Shown here in pieces: positions 29,420 through 38,798 of a DNA stretch of 64,000 nt (position 1 is the stretch's first letter; the number at the start of each line of letters is the position of its first letter). Position numbers and translations under genes: made by a program. Source of the DNA: Pseudomonas sp. PDM16 (GTDB lineage Bacteria; Pseudomonadota; Gammaproteobacteria; Pseudomonadales; Pseudomonadaceae); contig NZ_JACVAM010000001.1 of assembly GCF_014851865.1 (NCBI RefSeq), positions 496,001 to 560,000 of the forward strand. Direction: 5' to 3'. Under the pieces are notes generated by a model. That model searched no databases and was not told the DNA's origin. It saw only the letters and a list, made by a program, of their open reading frames with translations.

Positions 29420-30589
29420 TCAAGCGGACAGCTCACGCTGACGTCCACTCGCATCGGTATCGTTGCCTGTTTGCTCTTGTCGAGCGAACCGGGCCGCGAT
29501 TCGACCTCCCCGGCGACGCAAGGGCGTTTCCACCAAGCGATAGTTCAGCTCGCTGAGAAGCAGGATCAGCAATCCGGCAGTCAAGACATAGCGATAGAAG
29601 AACGCATCGTCAGCCGGCTGTCCCGGAGCCAGTCTGGCCCAGACCTCCCTAGTCAGGAAGAAAGCGGGGATGTGGATCAGATAGATCGCGTAAGAACGTG
29701 AGCCCAACCAGGCGAAAATCTCTCGTAGCGGTGAAAACAGGAACACGTCATCGTTGTAGGAGGCAAGCCAGACCATCAGCACGCTGAGCAAGGCCAGCAG
29801 ACTCATGCGATGCGACGTGATCTTCAGAACATCCGAGCCCAGCATACCCATGAAGAGCATGACGAGCAGCAGAACTAGAGTCCCTTTTGCCGGAATTCGC
29901 AGCAGGAAAGTGGGGCGTGCCAGTGCATATGTCGGGTGGCGACTCCAGATAGCCAGCAATACCCCCAGCAGAAGGCCATCGCATCTGAACAACATCATCG
30001 TCAGGCTGCGCTCGGTCACCAGTTGCCAGGCCACGATTAGCAGCAGAACGGGCACCAGCCATCGGCGCAGCAAAAGTACCGCTAACGGCAGTAGCAGATA
30101 GAACTGCTCCTCCAGCGACAGGGTCCAGTAAACGAAGCTAGCACCATACTCACCCCGTCCGAATGTTTCGAGGAAGCGTAGGTTAGCGACCTGCAGTACT
30201 CCCGCTATTGTGGCCTCCAGATTGGCGCGGACATCACCGAAAACATCAGACTCCCGAAACACGATTGAAGCCACGAGAATCAGCGCCAGCCACAACCAGG
30301 CGGAAGGCAGAAGTCGCCATGCACGACGAATCCAGAAGGCCAGAGTCACTCGGAACGCGCCAACACTGTCACTGCTGGCCTGCAACTGAGGCAGGAGACT
30401 GCGCCCGATTACGAACCCCGAAATAGCAAAAAACAGATCCACACCCACCCAGCCACCGAAATAAACCTCCAGTCTTTCCAGGCCGGGAGAAGTCCAAGTC
30501 AGTAGGTTACCCCTGGCGTGATGCACCACGACGGCCAGAACCGCCACCGCGCGCAGTACTTCGATGTCGAGGATGCGTTCCTTGCTCAT
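29420..30589 (-). CDS. Membrane acyltransferase, AT3 family (glycan locus)
   Basis: The 389-residue protein has about ten membrane helices with the AT3 signature VLRAVAVLAVVVHH (catalytic-type His), GVDLFFAISGFVIG and YWTLSLEEQFYLLLPL. A basic segment FWIRRAWRLLPSAWLWL follows helix 3. It closely resembles the acyltransferase at 37583-38785 in these segments, more than the one at 25867. The predicted role is O-acylation of the surface glycan. It lies between the two methyltransferase genes (gaps 37 and 11 bp). Confidence 0.9.
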   Translation of the reverse strand: MSKERILDIEVLRAVAVLAVVVHHARGNLLTWTSPGLERLEVYFGGWVGVDLFFAISGFVIGRSLLPQLQASSDSVGAFRVTLAFWIRRAWRLLPSAWLWLALILVASIVFRESDVFGDVRANLEATIAGVLQVANLRFLETFGRGEYGASFVYWTLSLEEQFYLLLPLAVLLLRRWLVPVLLLIVAWQLVTERSLTMMLFRCDGLLLGVLLAIWSRHPTYALARPTFLLRIPAKGTLVLLLVMLFMGMLGSDVLKITSHRMSLLALLSVLMVWLASYNDDVFLFSPLREIFAWLGSRSYAIYLIHIPAFFLTREVWARLAPGQPADDAFFYRYVLTAGLLILLLSELNYRLVETPLRRRGGRIAARFARQEQTGNDTDASGRQRELSA

Positions 30590-30600
30590 GAGCTCTTACT

Positions 30601-31458
30601 TCAGACCAGGGGTTTGCGCGCAATGATGATCTGGCTTCTGGGCAGCGCCTCATCCAATGCCTTGCGCATGGGTGCTGCCTCGGGGAGGCTGATAAGCCGA
30701 CCCCATACCGATGTCCAAGCATCCAGTAGCGGGAAATAAGGCGGTTGAGCAGCGTCATGGGACACCTGCTCAGGCGTTCCATCGACGGCTTTCTTGCAAA
30801 TCCAGTACATGCATAACCAGAGGTTCCAGAAAAAGCCATAGCTGGAGCGCTCTACAACTTCCAGGCCGGCATCCGTGACCAGCTGCGCAAGTTCGTCGCG
30901 CTCGAAGATGTGGATGTGATTCGGCTTCTGAAAATACTCTGGCGGAGCGAAGGGAATCTGCATCTTTTCGGTCACGGCATCAGGCACCGAGATCAAGTAC
31001 AGCGCACCCGGCCGGCCGATGCGCGCCAGCTCGCTGAGCACAGCGGCAGGATCATCGACATGCTCGAGCATCTCCATCGAAATCACGCGCGAAGCGCAGT
31101 TGCTCTCCAGGGGAAGCGGTGTGCAGTCAGTGACGATGCCCTGGCTGGCGCGCGCAGGAGTTTCACCAATGCGCTCCGAGAGCTGCTCGATGTTTTTCTC
31201 GCTGACATCGCAATAGATCACATGGGCACCGCGTCTGGCGCAGAACAGTGTGGCGCCACCGGCGCCGCAACCCACATCCACGACGATGTCGTCGGCAGTG
31301 ATCGGAAAGCCGCGGAACAGCTCGTCGCTATCGTTTTGGTACCAGCCAGCATTGACCGCGTCGATCAATCCGACGTTGCGGGAGTCCAGGAAGTCGGGCT
31401 CCAGCTTCTTCTGCTCCCATTGCTCCAGCGTGGGCATGCGCAGCCATTCGGGAATCAT
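30601..31458 (-). CDS. Class I SAM-dependent methyltransferase (glycan locus, copy 2)
   Basis: The 285-residue protein has SAM motif I VVDVGCGAGG near residue 72 and MEMLEHVDDPAAV near 137. It ends in LDEALPRSQIIIARKPLV, matching the end of copy 1. It begins MIPEWLRMPTL. I chose ATG 31458 with AAGGAG six bases upstream; this ATG overlaps the stop of the preceding glycosyltransferase (ATGA), and the longer frame lies inside that gene. It probably methylates a sugar made or transferred by the two adjacent glycosyltransferases. Confidence 0.88.
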   Translation of the reverse strand: MIPEWLRMPTLEQWEQKKLEPDFLDSRNVGLIDAVNAGWYQNDSDELFRGFPITADDIVVDVGCGAGGATLFCARRGAHVIYCDVSEKNIEQLSERIGETPARASQGIVTDCTPLPLESNCASRVISMEMLEHVDDPAAVLSELARIGRPGALYLISVPDAVTEKMQIPFAPPEYFQKPNHIHIFERDELAQLVTDAGLEVVERSSYGFFWNLWLCMYWICKKAVDGTPEQVSHDAAQPPYFPLLDAWTSVWGRLISLPEAAPMRKALDEALPRSQIIIARKPLV

Positions 31459-32903
31459 GCTGGCTCCTTGGTCATCATCTGTTCTAGTAGAGTGGTCAGC
31501 CGCGGGCGCGCCGTCGCCAGCGAGCAATGCTCGTGCATCCTCTCGATAGCGTTCCTGGCCATCTGCCGATACCGCTCGGGATCATCCCGATAGCAACGAT
31601 ACGCGGCCCCGAAGGCTTCGCAGAGCGACGACCAGTCCACCTGCTGGCGCAAGGTCCGGTAGGCCACCCGGGGATCGTGCGGCCAGGCGGTCGCATCAGC
31701 CCAGCTGTCGACGAGGAAGCCCACGCTTTCATCCATATAATCGGTTAGTGCCGAATGGCGAGGGGCCACCGCCGGTTTGCCGCAGGACAGGTACTCCATC
31801 AACGGCAGACACTGGCCCTCGCCGTAGGACGCGTTGACCACGAAGTGGGTGGCGCGCAGCAGGTCTGTATAGGCCTCATCGCTCAGGTAGCCGTGCATGA
31901 CCACGACCCGGCAGCGAAACGTTTCCAGGCGCGGCAGCACCATCAGAATGCCCTGAATGGCGTCTTCGTAGCGATGATGGCCCAGCTTGAACACGAGGGT
32001 CGCGCTCGGCTCATCCTTGAACACGGTGCAGAACGCGGTGAGCATGTCGACCCAGTTCTTGCGCCCGTCATGAGGGTTGAACAGGCTGGTGAACACCACT
32101 CCGCCCAGCTTGACGCTCCGCTTGCCAGCGTGCCAGGGATCACCAATTAGCACGTCGACGAGCGGCCGCAGCGGCAACGGCAGACTCGGGGTGAGCACCT
32201 GCCTACACCAGGCCACCAGATGCCTGTAGGTAATCGCCCTCACGCCCTGGCTCATGCGGCGATAGCCCTGTTCCTCGTCGATGGGGATCAGTCCTCGGGA
32301 CTCCGCCACTGCGCGGATCATGTGCTCCTCGCTCGGCAGCCAGCGGGACAGCTTGGGATCGTGGGTATCGAACACCACTCCCCGTTCGATACAGACAGGC
32401 GCCAGGGCTTCGACAGGCGCAGTCAAGAGTTGCGCACGCATCGCATCCAGGCGGTCCCACAACGGCGCGGGAATCGACACCACGGGGAAGTCCTCTCCCA
32501 TCAGTTCGCGCACCACCCGCGCGCTCTGCTGCGAATGGACGATGGCAGCGCCGCAATGCTGCAGGCTCAAGCGCCAGTCGTTTTCAGGACAATCTTCCCA
32601 CCAGGTCTCGCCGGGCATGCTGCTGAACTCCCAGGCAAAGACCGGGATAGTCGGGCAGGCGAGATCGCGGCGGGTCAGATGTGGCGGAGAGAAGCTGAGG
32701 AAGACGCAGTTCTCGCCCTGCTCGACGGCCTCTTGATAGATCGCGTCGACCTCCCTCTCTGGATCGGCGATCACCACCACCTCGCCCAGGCTGTGCAGCA
32801 GCGGCATGAACTCGCGCAGCACAAAGTAGTAGCTGTACTCCGGCTCGCCGAAGTTGTGCACCACCGTCTCGGCGTTCATTGCCGAATACACCAGAAACTT
32901 CAT
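31455..32903 (-). CDS. GT4-type glycosyltransferase (tandem paralog A)
   Basis: The 482-residue cytoplasmic protein has a GT-B fold. The C-terminal nucleotide-sugar half contains NPHDGRKNW, the donor-site segment YGEGQCLPLMEYLSCGKP (E-x7-E pattern) and PRHSALTDYMDE. The N-terminal half has FAWEFSSMP. It is the same length as, and similar throughout to, the next gene upstream (32900-34348), so the two arose by tandem duplication. The sugar is unknown. Start and stop overlap neighbours by 4 bp. Confidence 0.88.
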   Translation of the reverse strand: MKFLVYSAMNAETVVHNFGEPEYSYYFVLREFMPLLHSLGEVVVIADPEREVDAIYQEAVEQGENCVFLSFSPPHLTRRDLACPTIPVFAWEFSSMPGETWWEDCPENDWRLSLQHCGAAIVHSQQSARVVRELMGEDFPVVSIPAPLWDRLDAMRAQLLTAPVEALAPVCIERGVVFDTHDPKLSRWLPSEEHMIRAVAESRGLIPIDEEQGYRRMSQGVRAITYRHLVAWCRQVLTPSLPLPLRPLVDVLIGDPWHAGKRSVKLGGVVFTSLFNPHDGRKNWVDMLTAFCTVFKDEPSATLVFKLGHHRYEDAIQGILMVLPRLETFRCRVVVMHGYLSDEAYTDLLRATHFVVNASYGEGQCLPLMEYLSCGKPAVAPRHSALTDYMDESVGFLVDSWADATAWPHDPRVAYRTLRQQVDWSSLCEAFGAAYRCYRDDPERYRQMARNAIERMHEHCSLATARPRLTTLLEQMMTKEPA

Positions 32904-34348
32904 GCACTCGCCCCCAGACGCTTTTCGGCTGCCGAGCTTGCTGCCAGCGGAGCCAGGAACGATTCGAGCTGGTCCGCCACCAGCGGGACGTCGGAAAAGT
33001 CGCGCAGGCGCTGCCAGGCCCGCAGCGACATGTGCCGGTAGCCTTCAGCATCCTCGCGGGCAAGGCGATAGCAGGCACGGTAACCTTCCATCAGCGACTG
33101 CCAGTTCAGCCGGTGGCGCCGGGTGCGCATGATTCCGCAGGGATCGTGCGCCCAGCATGCCAATTCGACGGAGGTCTGAACCACACAAGCCACGTCTTCA
33201 TCCACGTAATCGAGCATCGCAGTGTGCCGCGGCGCCAGGGCCGGCTTGCCGCTGGACATGAACTCCATCAACGGCAGACACAAGCCTTCACCGGTAGAGG
33301 CATTGACGTAAAAATCGCTCACGGAAACCAACTCACGGTACTGCTCGTCATCGAGGAATCCGTGTAGCACCAGCACCCGACACTGAAACGGAGCCAACCG
33401 GGAGAGCAATGTCAGAAGGACAATCCGGTAGTACTCCAGATCGTGATGGGTCATCTTCAGGATCAGTGTGGCATCGGGCGTACTACGAAAGGCCCAGCAG
33501 AACGCCGTGACAATGTCGATCCAGTTCTTACGTCCGTCACGGGGGTTGAGGACGCTGGTAAACACGACGCCAGACAGTTCGAAGCGACATGCCTGTACCG
33601 GATGAGCCCCTGCCTCGCTCGGAGGCGGTTGCTTGCCCGCAGGCATGGCGGCCTGACGTGCGAGGTGGCGGTTACGCATTGCCTCGCGCCACGACCGAAA
33701 AAGAATCCGGCTACGCTCCTTGCGCCCTATAAGTCTTTTGGCATCTACCGAGGGCTGAAAGGCTTCGGGGCGCGCCATGTGCTGTACCAGTCCGTCAGCG
33801 GACAGCCCCAGGATGGGGCTGTCGATGGCGTAGCCGGTGAACTCGAACACACGTCCTTCCCGACAGGATTGCCAGCCTTGTTCAGGCATCAGGTCCTGAA
33901 AGCGTGTCCATACCGGCGCCGGAATGGATACCACAGGGTAATCCGCCCCCATGAGCTTACGCACGGCATCTGCCGACTCACGGCTGCAAGCTATCGCCCC
34001 AGCGATACGCTGCAGAACATATCGCCAATCATTGCGGGGCTCACCTTCCCAGGGCTGATCAGGCACATTGTCGAACTCCCAGGCGAACAGACAAACCGTG
34101 GGGCAAGACAGGTCAACTGGCGTCTGCTGCGGTGGACTCACACTAAGGAAAACCACCTTTTCGCCGACAGCAGTGTGCTGGCGATACAGCTCATCGACTT
34201 CCTGGACAGAATCGACCGGGATGACCCGGGCAATGCGCTCCAACGCTGGCAGAAACTCCTTGAGCAGGAAGAAATAGCTGTATTCCGGCTTGCCCAGGGA
34301 TGCCTGAATGTTCGATTGAGTGATTTTTGAACTGACAAGAATGATCAT
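32900..34348 (-). CDS. GT4-type glycosyltransferase (tandem paralog B)
   Basis: The 482-residue protein is the paralog of 31455-32903. It shares FAWEFDNVP in the acceptor half and NPRDGRKNW, TGEGLCLPLMEFMSSGKP and PRHTAMLDYVDE in the donor half. It also has a middle insert near residues 230-250 (KQPPPSEAGAHP) not shared with paralog A. As the first gene of the leftward locus it lies just downstream of the 210-bp promoter region. A sequential role, each enzyme adding one sugar, is a fair inference. Confidence 0.88.
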   Translation of the reverse strand: MIILVSSKITQSNIQASLGKPEYSYFFLLKEFLPALERIARVIPVDSVQEVDELYRQHTAVGEKVVFLSVSPPQQTPVDLSCPTVCLFAWEFDNVPDQPWEGEPRNDWRYVLQRIAGAIACSRESADAVRKLMGADYPVVSIPAPVWTRFQDLMPEQGWQSCREGRVFEFTGYAIDSPILGLSADGLVQHMARPEAFQPSVDAKRLIGRKERSRILFRSWREAMRNRHLARQAAMPAGKQPPPSEAGAHPVQACRFELSGVVFTSVLNPRDGRKNWIDIVTAFCWAFRSTPDATLILKMTHHDLEYYRIVLLTLLSRLAPFQCRVLVLHGFLDDEQYRELVSVSDFYVNASTGEGLCLPLMEFMSSGKPALAPRHTAMLDYVDEDVACVVQTSVELACWAHDPCGIMRTRRHRLNWQSLMEGYRACYRLAREDAEGYRHMSLRAWQRLRDFSDVPLVADQLESFLAPLAASSAAEKRLGASA

Positions 34349-34558
34349 GGGTTTTGCTTATTTAGGCCGCGGGATCGATACCTCAATGTTGCCGCTGTAT
34401 GGCTGAGGTTCCCGCGGGATGGAGGGCACTGGCCCTCATGGATTGAAGATCCGCCTAAGATGTCGGCGTGCATAGCAGCAGCATTTATCGATCGTTGCAA
34501 GCTGCATGAGACGCTGACCGCATAGTCATGAATTGCTTGGCATTCCATTTCCCCCAAG
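34349..34558. other. Intergenic promoter region of the glycan locus
   Basis: This 210-bp gap lies between the first glycan gene (leftward) and the 3' end of the gamma-carbonic anhydrase gene. It is less GC-rich than the flanks. A 6-bp hairpin (GAGGGC / GCCCTC, 34422-34437) without a T-run is present. No JUMPstart/ops element was found. The promoter of the seven-gene locus is expected here but no clear -35/-10 pair could be assigned. Confidence 0.4.
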
Positions 34559-35101
34559 TTACCCATCCGCCCCCTCGCTCAGATGCAAGTCCTTGAGCTT
34601 CACGTAGTTGGCCGCGCTGTAGGCGAAGAAGGCGCGCTCCTTGTCGCTCAGCGCGCGGGCCTGCTTCACCGGGCTGCCGACGTACAGGTAGCCGCTTTCG
34701 AGCACCTTGCCCGGCGGCACCAGGGAGCCGGCGCCGATCACCACCTCGTCCTCGACCACCGCGCCGTCCATCACGATGCTGCCCATGCCGACCAGGATGC
34801 GGTTGCCCAGGGTGCAGCCGTGCAGGGTGACGTTGTGGCCGATGGTCACCTCGTCGCCGATCAGCAGTGGGTAGCCGTCCGGGTTGAACGGCCCGGCGTG
34901 GGTGATGTGCAGCACGCTGCCGTCCTGCACGCTGGTGCGCTTGCCAATCCTGATGCGGTGCATGTCGCCGCGCACCACGGCCATCGGCCACACCGAGGCA
35001 TCCTCGCCCAGCTCCACGTCACCGATGACCACCGCCGAGGCGTCGACAAAGGCGCGCGGGCCCAGCTGCGGAGCGGTGCCCTGGTAAGTTCGAATCGCCA
35101 C
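34559..35101 (-). CDS. Gamma-class carbonic anhydrase family protein (PaaY/YrdA-like)
   Basis: The 180-residue protein is a left-handed beta-helix of hexapeptide repeats (I/V-G-x-x-x). The zinc-ligand histidines characteristic of the family are visible at about H65/H68, H89 and H94 (VLHITH and IGHNVTLHG). It may be a gamma-carbonic anhydrase or an inactive relative; the substrate is unproven in most cases. GTG 35101 is chosen because AAGGAG lies seven bases upstream and the longer frame is noncoding. It diverges from prlC, as in P. aeruginosa (PA0066-PA0067). Confidence 0.88.
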   Translation of the reverse strand: MAIRTYQGTAPQLGPRAFVDASAVVIGDVELGEDASVWPMAVVRGDMHRIRIGKRTSVQDGSVLHITHAGPFNPDGYPLLIGDEVTIGHNVTLHGCTLGNRILVGMGSIVMDGAVVEDEVVIGAGSLVPPGKVLESGYLYVGSPVKQARALSDKERAFFAYSAANYVKLKDLHLSEGADG

Positions 35102-35225
35102 GATAGTCTCCTTCAGGCTGCGGATGGCGCCGATTGTAATTAACATTCGGCGCATTCCGGTTGTTAAAGGTCGCTCGCGACCCCATAACCTGTATCTGCA
35201 TTCGCACAATCAAAGGTGCCTCGCC

Positions 35226-37274
35226 GTGACCGCTGCCAATCCCCTGCTGCAAGACTTCGACCTGCCGCCCTATTCCCTGATCAAGCCCGAGCACGTCGAG
35301 CCGGCCGTGGACCAGATCCTCGCCGACAGCCGCGCGGCCATCGCCGAGCTGCTCAAGACCCAGCAGGCCAATCCGAGCTGGGACGGTCTGGTGCTGGCGC
35401 TGGATGAGCTCAACGCCCGCCTGGGCCGCGCCTGGAGCCCGGTCAGCCACCTCAACGCGGTGTGCAACAACGCCGAGCTGCGCGGCGCCTACGAGGCCTG
35501 CCTGCCCAAGCTCTCCGAGTTCTGGACCGAGATGGGCCAGAACAAACCGCTGTTCGAGGCCTACGACGCCCTGGCCAAGAGCTCGGCCGCAGAAGGCTTC
35601 GACGTGGCGCAGAAGACCATCCTCGAACACGCCCTGCGCGACTTCCGCCTGAGCGGTATCGACCTGCCGGCCGAGCAGCAGAAGCGCTACGGCGAGATCC
35701 AGATGAAGCTGTCCGAGCTGGGCAGCCGCTTCTCCAACCAGCTGCTCGATGCCACCCAGGCCTGGACCAAGCACATTACTGACGAGGCGGCCCTGGCCGG
35801 CCTCACCGACTCGGCCAAGGCACAGATGGCCCAGGCCGCACAGGCCAAGGAGCTGGACGGCTGGCTGATCAGCCTGGAATTCCCCAGCTACTACGCGGTG
35901 ATGACCTACGCCGACGACCGCGCCCTGCGTGAAGAGCTGTACACCGCCTACTGCACCCGCGCCTCCGACCAGGGCCCGAATGCCGGACAGAACGACAACG
36001 GCCCGGTGATGGCCGAGCTGCTCGACCTGCGCCAGGAGCTGGCCCGCCTGCTCGGCTTCGCCCACTACAGCGAACTGAGCCTGGCCAGCAAGATGGCCGA
36101 CAATACCGACCAGGTTCTGCATTTTCTCCGCGACCTGGCCGTGCGCAGCAAACCCTTCGCCGCCCAGGACCTGGAAGAACTCAAGGCCTTCGCCGCCGAG
36201 CAAGGCGTCAGCGACCTGCAGAGCTGGGACGTCGGCTACTTCAGCGAGAAGCTGCGCCAGCAGCGCTACAGCATCTCCCAGGAGGAAGTGCGCGCCTGGT
36301 TCCCGATCGACAAGGTGCTCTCCGGCCTGTTCGCCATCGTGCAGAAGCTCTACGGCATCGAGATCAACGAGCTCAAGGACTTCGATACCTGGCACCCGGA
36401 CGTGCGCCTGTTCGAGATCCGCGAGAACGGCCAGCACGTCGGCCGTTTCTTCTTCGACCTCTACGCCCGCGCCAACAAGCGCGGCGGCGCCTGGATGGAT
36501 GGCGCCCGCGACAAGCGCCGCGCCGCTTCGGGCAGCCTGATCAGCCCGGTGGCCAACCTGGTGTGCAACTTCACCCCTGCCGTTGGCGGCAAGCCGGCGC
36601 TGCTGACTCACGATGAAGTCACCACCCTGTTCCACGAGTTCGGCCACGGCCTGCACCACCTGCTGACCCGCGTCGAACATGCCGGTGCCTCCGGCATCAA
36701 CGGCGTGGCCTGGGATGCGGTGGAGCTGCCGAGCCAGTTCATGGAGAACTGGTGCTGGGAGCCCGAGGGCCTGGCGCTGATCTCCGGCCACTACGAGTCC
36801 GGCGAGGCGCTGCCCCAGGCACTGCTGGACAAGATGCTGGCGGCGAAGAACTTCCAGTCCGGCCTGATGATGGTGCGCCAGCTGGAATTCTCACTGTTCG
36901 ACTTCGAGCTGCACGCCAGCCACGGTGATGGCCGCAGCGTGCTGCAGGTGCTTGAAGGCATCCGCGATGAGGTCTCGGTGGTGCGTCCGCCGGCCTTCAA
37001 CCGCTTCGCCAACAGCTTCGCGCATATCTTTGCCGGTGGTTACGCGGCCGGTTACTACAGCTACAAGTGGGCCGAAGTGCTGTCCGCCGACGCCTTCTCC
37101 AAGTTCGAGGAAGAAGGTGTGCTCAACCCGGCCACCGGCCGCGCCTTCCGCGAGGCGATCCTGGCCCGTGGCGGCTCGCAGGCGCCGATGGTGCTGTTCG
37201 TCGACTTCCGTGGCCGCGAGCCGAGCATCGACGCCCTGCTGCGCCACCTCGGCCTGAGTCAGGAGGCGGCGTGA
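35226..37274 (+). CDS. prlC: Oligopeptidase A (M3 metallopeptidase)
   Basis: The 682-residue cytoplasmic peptidase degrades short peptides, including cleaved signal peptides. The zinc site HEFGH is at residues 470-474, with the third ligand Glu expected about 25 residues later in the helix NGVAWDAVELPSQFME. Length matches the family. The GTG at 35226 is preferred: the ORF upstream runs through the promoter, and the protein then starts TAANPLLQDFDLP as in relatives. Its stop overlaps the yheV ATG (TGATG). Confidence 0.96.
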   Translation: MTAANPLLQDFDLPPYSLIKPEHVEPAVDQILADSRAAIAELLKTQQANPSWDGLVLALDELNARLGRAWSPVSHLNAVCNNAELRGAYEACLPKLSEFWTEMGQNKPLFEAYDALAKSSAAEGFDVAQKTILEHALRDFRLSGIDLPAEQQKRYGEIQMKLSELGSRFSNQLLDATQAWTKHITDEAALAGLTDSAKAQMAQAAQAKELDGWLISLEFPSYYAVMTYADDRALREELYTAYCTRASDQGPNAGQNDNGPVMAELLDLRQELARLLGFAHYSELSLASKMADNTDQVLHFLRDLAVRSKPFAAQDLEELKAFAAEQGVSDLQSWDVGYFSEKLRQQRYSISQEEVRAWFPIDKVLSGLFAIVQKLYGIEINELKDFDTWHPDVRLFEIRENGQHVGRFFFDLYARANKRGGAWMDGARDKRRAASGSLISPVANLVCNFTPAVGGKPALLTHDEVTTLFHEFGHGLHHLLTRVEHAGASGINGVAWDAVELPSQFMENWCWEPEGLALISGHYESGEALPQALLDKMLAAKNFQSGLMMVRQLEFSLFDFELHASHGDGRSVLQVLEGIRDEVSVVRPPAFNRFANSFAHIFAGGYAAGYYSYKWAEVLSADAFSKFEEEGVLNPATGRAFREAILARGGSQAPMVLFVDFRGREPSIDALLRHLGLSQEAA

Positions 37275-37534
37275 TGAGCGAGCCGAAGAAGCGTTTCATC
37301 GCCGGCGCCGTGTGCCCGGCGTGCAGCGCTATGGACACCATCAAGATGTGGGACGAAGATGGCACGCCGCATCGAGAATGCGTGGCTTGTGGCTATGCCG
37401 ACACGCTCAACGCCCAGGGCCAGTCGGTACCCAAGGAGCTAGGCACGAGGGTCAGCAAGGCGGCGGCCAAACCAACGGCGAGCACGGGTCAGACGGTGCA
37501 GTTCTTTCCCAATCCCAAGTTGAAGAAAAGCTGA
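37274..37534 (+). CDS. YheV-like small zinc-ribbon protein
   Basis: The 86-residue protein has two CxxC pairs (C14/C17 and C36/C39) in an N-terminal zinc ribbon, followed by a flexible basic tail ending FFPNPKLKKS. It belongs to the YheV/COG3529 group of unknown function. It starts at ATG 37274, sharing one base with the prlC stop, so it is translationally coupled to prlC. The same pair is adjacent in P. aeruginosa. Confidence 0.9.
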   Translation: MSEPKKRFIAGAVCPACSAMDTIKMWDEDGTPHRECVACGYADTLNAQGQSVPKELGTRVSKAAAKPTASTGQTVQFFPNPKLKKS

Positions 37535-37582
37535 CGGGCACTGCCGGTCGGGCCAAAAGCACAGTGTCACAAGGAAGTGAAC

Positions 37583-38785
37583 ATGAGCAGAGACGGGAAC
37601 AGTCGGATATTGCCGATCTCTCAAGCGAGGGAAGGCGATCGCTTTCCACACCTGGATACGCTCAGAGCTGTCGCGATCATCTTCGTGCTGCTGGTCCATC
37701 TCCCGATCGATGAAAACTCCTGGCCAACCACCCTTCCCCGGTTCTTCGACCTGTGGAGCGGGGTAGACCTGTTCTTCGCCATCTCAGGTTTCCTGATCAC
37801 CCGCTCCTTGGCGGGATTCATGCAGGCTCGAGCCCTTGGTCGCGACTGGTGGCCAGCGCTGCGAGCCTTCTGGATCAGACGAGCCTTTCGCTTGCTGCCC
37901 GCCGCTTGGCTCTGGCTGCTCCTTCCACTTCTGCTCTCCCTGCTCATAGGCCCTGCTCTGCTGTATCCGTCGATATCCGGCATGGCTGCCGATGCGCTGG
38001 CCGCTTTTCTTCAGATAGCCAACGTGCATTCGGCCGGCTGCTGGTCCAGCGAGGCATGGCGCTCGCATTGCGGGAGAGGCCTTGGGGTCAGTCACTATTG
38101 GAGCCTGTCCCTCGAAGAGCAGTTTTACCTGCTGCTACCGATTCTCCTGTTGCTGCTGCCCCGACGGCTGCTGATACCCGCCATCCTGCTGGTGATCGTC
38201 ACCTTGGTTCCATGGCATCGGCCCCTGTTCAGCCCTGCCTGGTTCTTCCGTGTGGATGGACTCCTATGGGGCGTCGTGCTCGGGCTGTTCAGCCTGTACT
38301 CGCAGAGTACCTTCCGCATCGCCGGCAAGCTGGCCCGATACCATGCGGGACGCATGATGACTGTCGCCCTCATCCTGCTACTCGGCTGGCTGCCCACCTT
38401 CGGCGCCGAGATAGTCCCAGGCGTCTCAACAGCGGCGGGTTTGGCACTCACCAGTGCCGCCCTCGTGTGGCTAGCCGCCTGCAATGTCGGTATCGGCTCT
38501 GGATCCGTGCTGAACTGGGTGAGCTCGCGCTCCTACGCTCTCTACCTGGTCCACTTCCCCCTCTATGGTGCCGCACGAGCGCTAGCTTTCCCCGAACCTC
38601 TGCTGCTGCAGGCCTGGCCGGATATAGTTCTGTTCATGTTGTCCACCGGGCTTGCCATCGGCCTGGCTGCGGAGATGACCTATCGCCTGGTGGAAATGCC
38701 TTGTCGTCAATACGGTAGGCAACTGGCTCGCATGCCCACTCAGGAGTCCGCAGAGTCGATCGAACAAATGGAGCCGGCGAGATAG
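37583..38785 (+). CDS. Membrane acyltransferase, AT3 family (dispersed paralog)
   Basis: The 400-residue protein has about ten membrane helices and the AT3 marks LDTLRAVAIIFVLLVH (catalytic-type His), GVDLFFAISGFLITRS, FWIRRAFRLLPAAWLWL and YWSLSLEEQFYLLLPI. It is most like the acyltransferase at 29420-30589, 7 kb away on the other strand. I start at ATG 37583 (AAGGA seven bases upstream) rather than the in-frame GTG at 37577. It interrupts the conserved prlC-yheV / radical SAM order. It probably O-acylates a surface glycan. Confidence 0.9.
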   Translation: MSRDGNSRILPISQAREGDRFPHLDTLRAVAIIFVLLVHLPIDENSWPTTLPRFFDLWSGVDLFFAISGFLITRSLAGFMQARALGRDWWPALRAFWIRRAFRLLPAAWLWLLLPLLLSLLIGPALLYPSISGMAADALAAFLQIANVHSAGCWSSEAWRSHCGRGLGVSHYWSLSLEEQFYLLLPILLLLLPRRLLIPAILLVIVTLVPWHRPLFSPAWFFRVDGLLWGVVLGLFSLYSQSTFRIAGKLARYHAGRMMTVALILLLGWLPTFGAEIVPGVSTAAGLALTSAALVWLAACNVGIGSGSVLNWVSSRSYALYLVHFPLYGAARALAFPEPLLLQAWPDIVLFMLSTGLAIGLAAEMTYRLVEMPCRQYGRQLARMPTQESAESIEQMEPAR

Positions 38786-38798
38786 AGCGCAGCGGGAC

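Noticed and set aside
34422..34437. Hairpin upstream of the glycan locus as a terminator.
   Set aside because: Only 6 bp with no T-run on either side.
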